DNA of 64,000 nt. Origin: Mesorhizobium amorphae. Lineage in GTDB: Bacteria; Pseudomonadota; Alphaproteobacteria; Rhizobiales; Rhizobiaceae. The stretch is from contig NZ_JHQS01000036.1 of assembly GCF_014843845.1 (NCBI RefSeq), forward strand, positions 31,904 through 95,903, in the 5' to 3' direction. The translations under genes and the position numbers were made by a program. The notes under the pieces are model-generated. The model saw only the letters and a program-made list of their open reading frames with translations. It had not been told where the DNA came from and did no database searches. This document shows, one piece after another, positions 63,940-64,000 of the stretch (the stretch's first letter is position 1; each line of letters starts with the position of its first letter).

Positions 63940-64000
63940 TCCAGATTCGATCTGGAGAGCGATGGATGGCCCGGCGATATGAACTGAGCAGCGAGCAATG
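63940..64000 (+). mobile_element. Probable start of an IS5-type transposase, cut by window edge
   Basis: The last 35 bases (63966-64000) open an ATG frame reading MARRYELSSEQ, the usual beginning of IS5-family (IS427-group) transposases. Just before it lies the stem TCCAGAT-TCG-ATCTGGA (63940-63956). The rest of the element, including the ends, is outside the window, so the identity rests on 11 residues. Confidence 0.5.

Noticed and set aside
1..64000. RNA genes, CRISPR arrays, prophage or conjugation genes
   Set aside because: I looked for tRNA-like cloverleaves, rRNA text, regularly spaced repeats and phage or transfer genes and found none I could support. Small RNAs cannot be excluded by reading alone.

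Overview
The window looks like a chromosomal or large-replicon segment of a soil or plant-associated alphaproteobacterium of the Hyphomicrobiales, most like Mesorhizobium and relatives. This is an inference from the high GC content, the density of ABC uptake systems with periplasmic binding proteins, and families typical of that group: a SorC-regulated sugar importer, a fused LplT-PlsC-acyl ligase, HyuA/HyuB, and HcnABC/opine-oxidase-like flavoenzymes. I saw no rRNA, tRNA or CRISPR array. The only mobile-element signal is a probable IS5-type transposase start cut by the right edge.

Layout. (1) 1-5.4 kb, minus strand: a CUT2 sugar ABC importer (binding protein, ATPase, permease), then a SorC regulator and an aldo/keto reductase, probably one operon. 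Divergent from it, at 5.9-8.8 kb, is a 990-residue protein joining a phosphoserine-aminotransferase-like half to a phosphoglycerate-dehydrogenase-like half. (2) 8.8-13.4 kb: three identical-pattern 13-bp palindromes around a promoter, a tiny ORF that may be a decayed regulator start, a 53-residue ORF, the three-domain lysophospholipid acyltransferase, and a decayed ABC ATPase tail. (3) 13.4-16.8 kb: a GGDEF-EAL protein divergent from a SAM methyltransferase-like protein. (4) 17-22.7 kb, minus strand: a CUT1 sugar importer with a LacI regulator; a 28-bp perfect palindrome upstream is its likely operator. (5) 22.9-26 kb: an alpha/beta hydrolase, a divergent winged-helix/TPR regulator and a truncated HlyD fragment.

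(6) 26.2-44.6 kb is a catabolic island. It holds two paralogous double-domain GNATs, an ArgE-like deacetylase, a GhrA-like reductase, a cupin, two aldehyde dehydrogenases, a tartrate/D-malate dehydrogenase-like enzyme, a PuuB-like amine oxidase, two type II HAD hydrolases, a class III aminotransferase and a complete Dpp-type ABC importer. The content suggests uptake and oxidation of an amine, polyamine or opine-like compound through an aldehyde to a dicarboxylate. The substrate cannot be read from sequence. (7) 44.6-57.8 kb adds a trimethylamine-dehydrogenase-like demethylase, LysR and Lrp regulators, two DadA/HcnC-type flavoproteins, and a tightly overlapping operon of HyuA, HyuB, a small 2Fe-2S protein and an HcnB/OoxA-type flavoprotein. 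This suggests N-methylated, cyclic-imide or imino-acid catabolism. (8) 57.9-63.9 kb: a BetI-like TetR divergent from a LuxR regulator, then a flavin monooxygenase divergent from two SDRs and an SMP-30 lactonase. The monooxygenase/SDR promoter region carries a 25-bp perfect inverted repeat placed symmetrically between the two start codons.

Most minus-strand genes in the catabolic regions overlap or nearly touch, which indicates translational coupling. Pseudogene scraps at 9.1, 13.1-13.4 and 25.5-26.0 kb mark old rearrangement points between the functional blocks.
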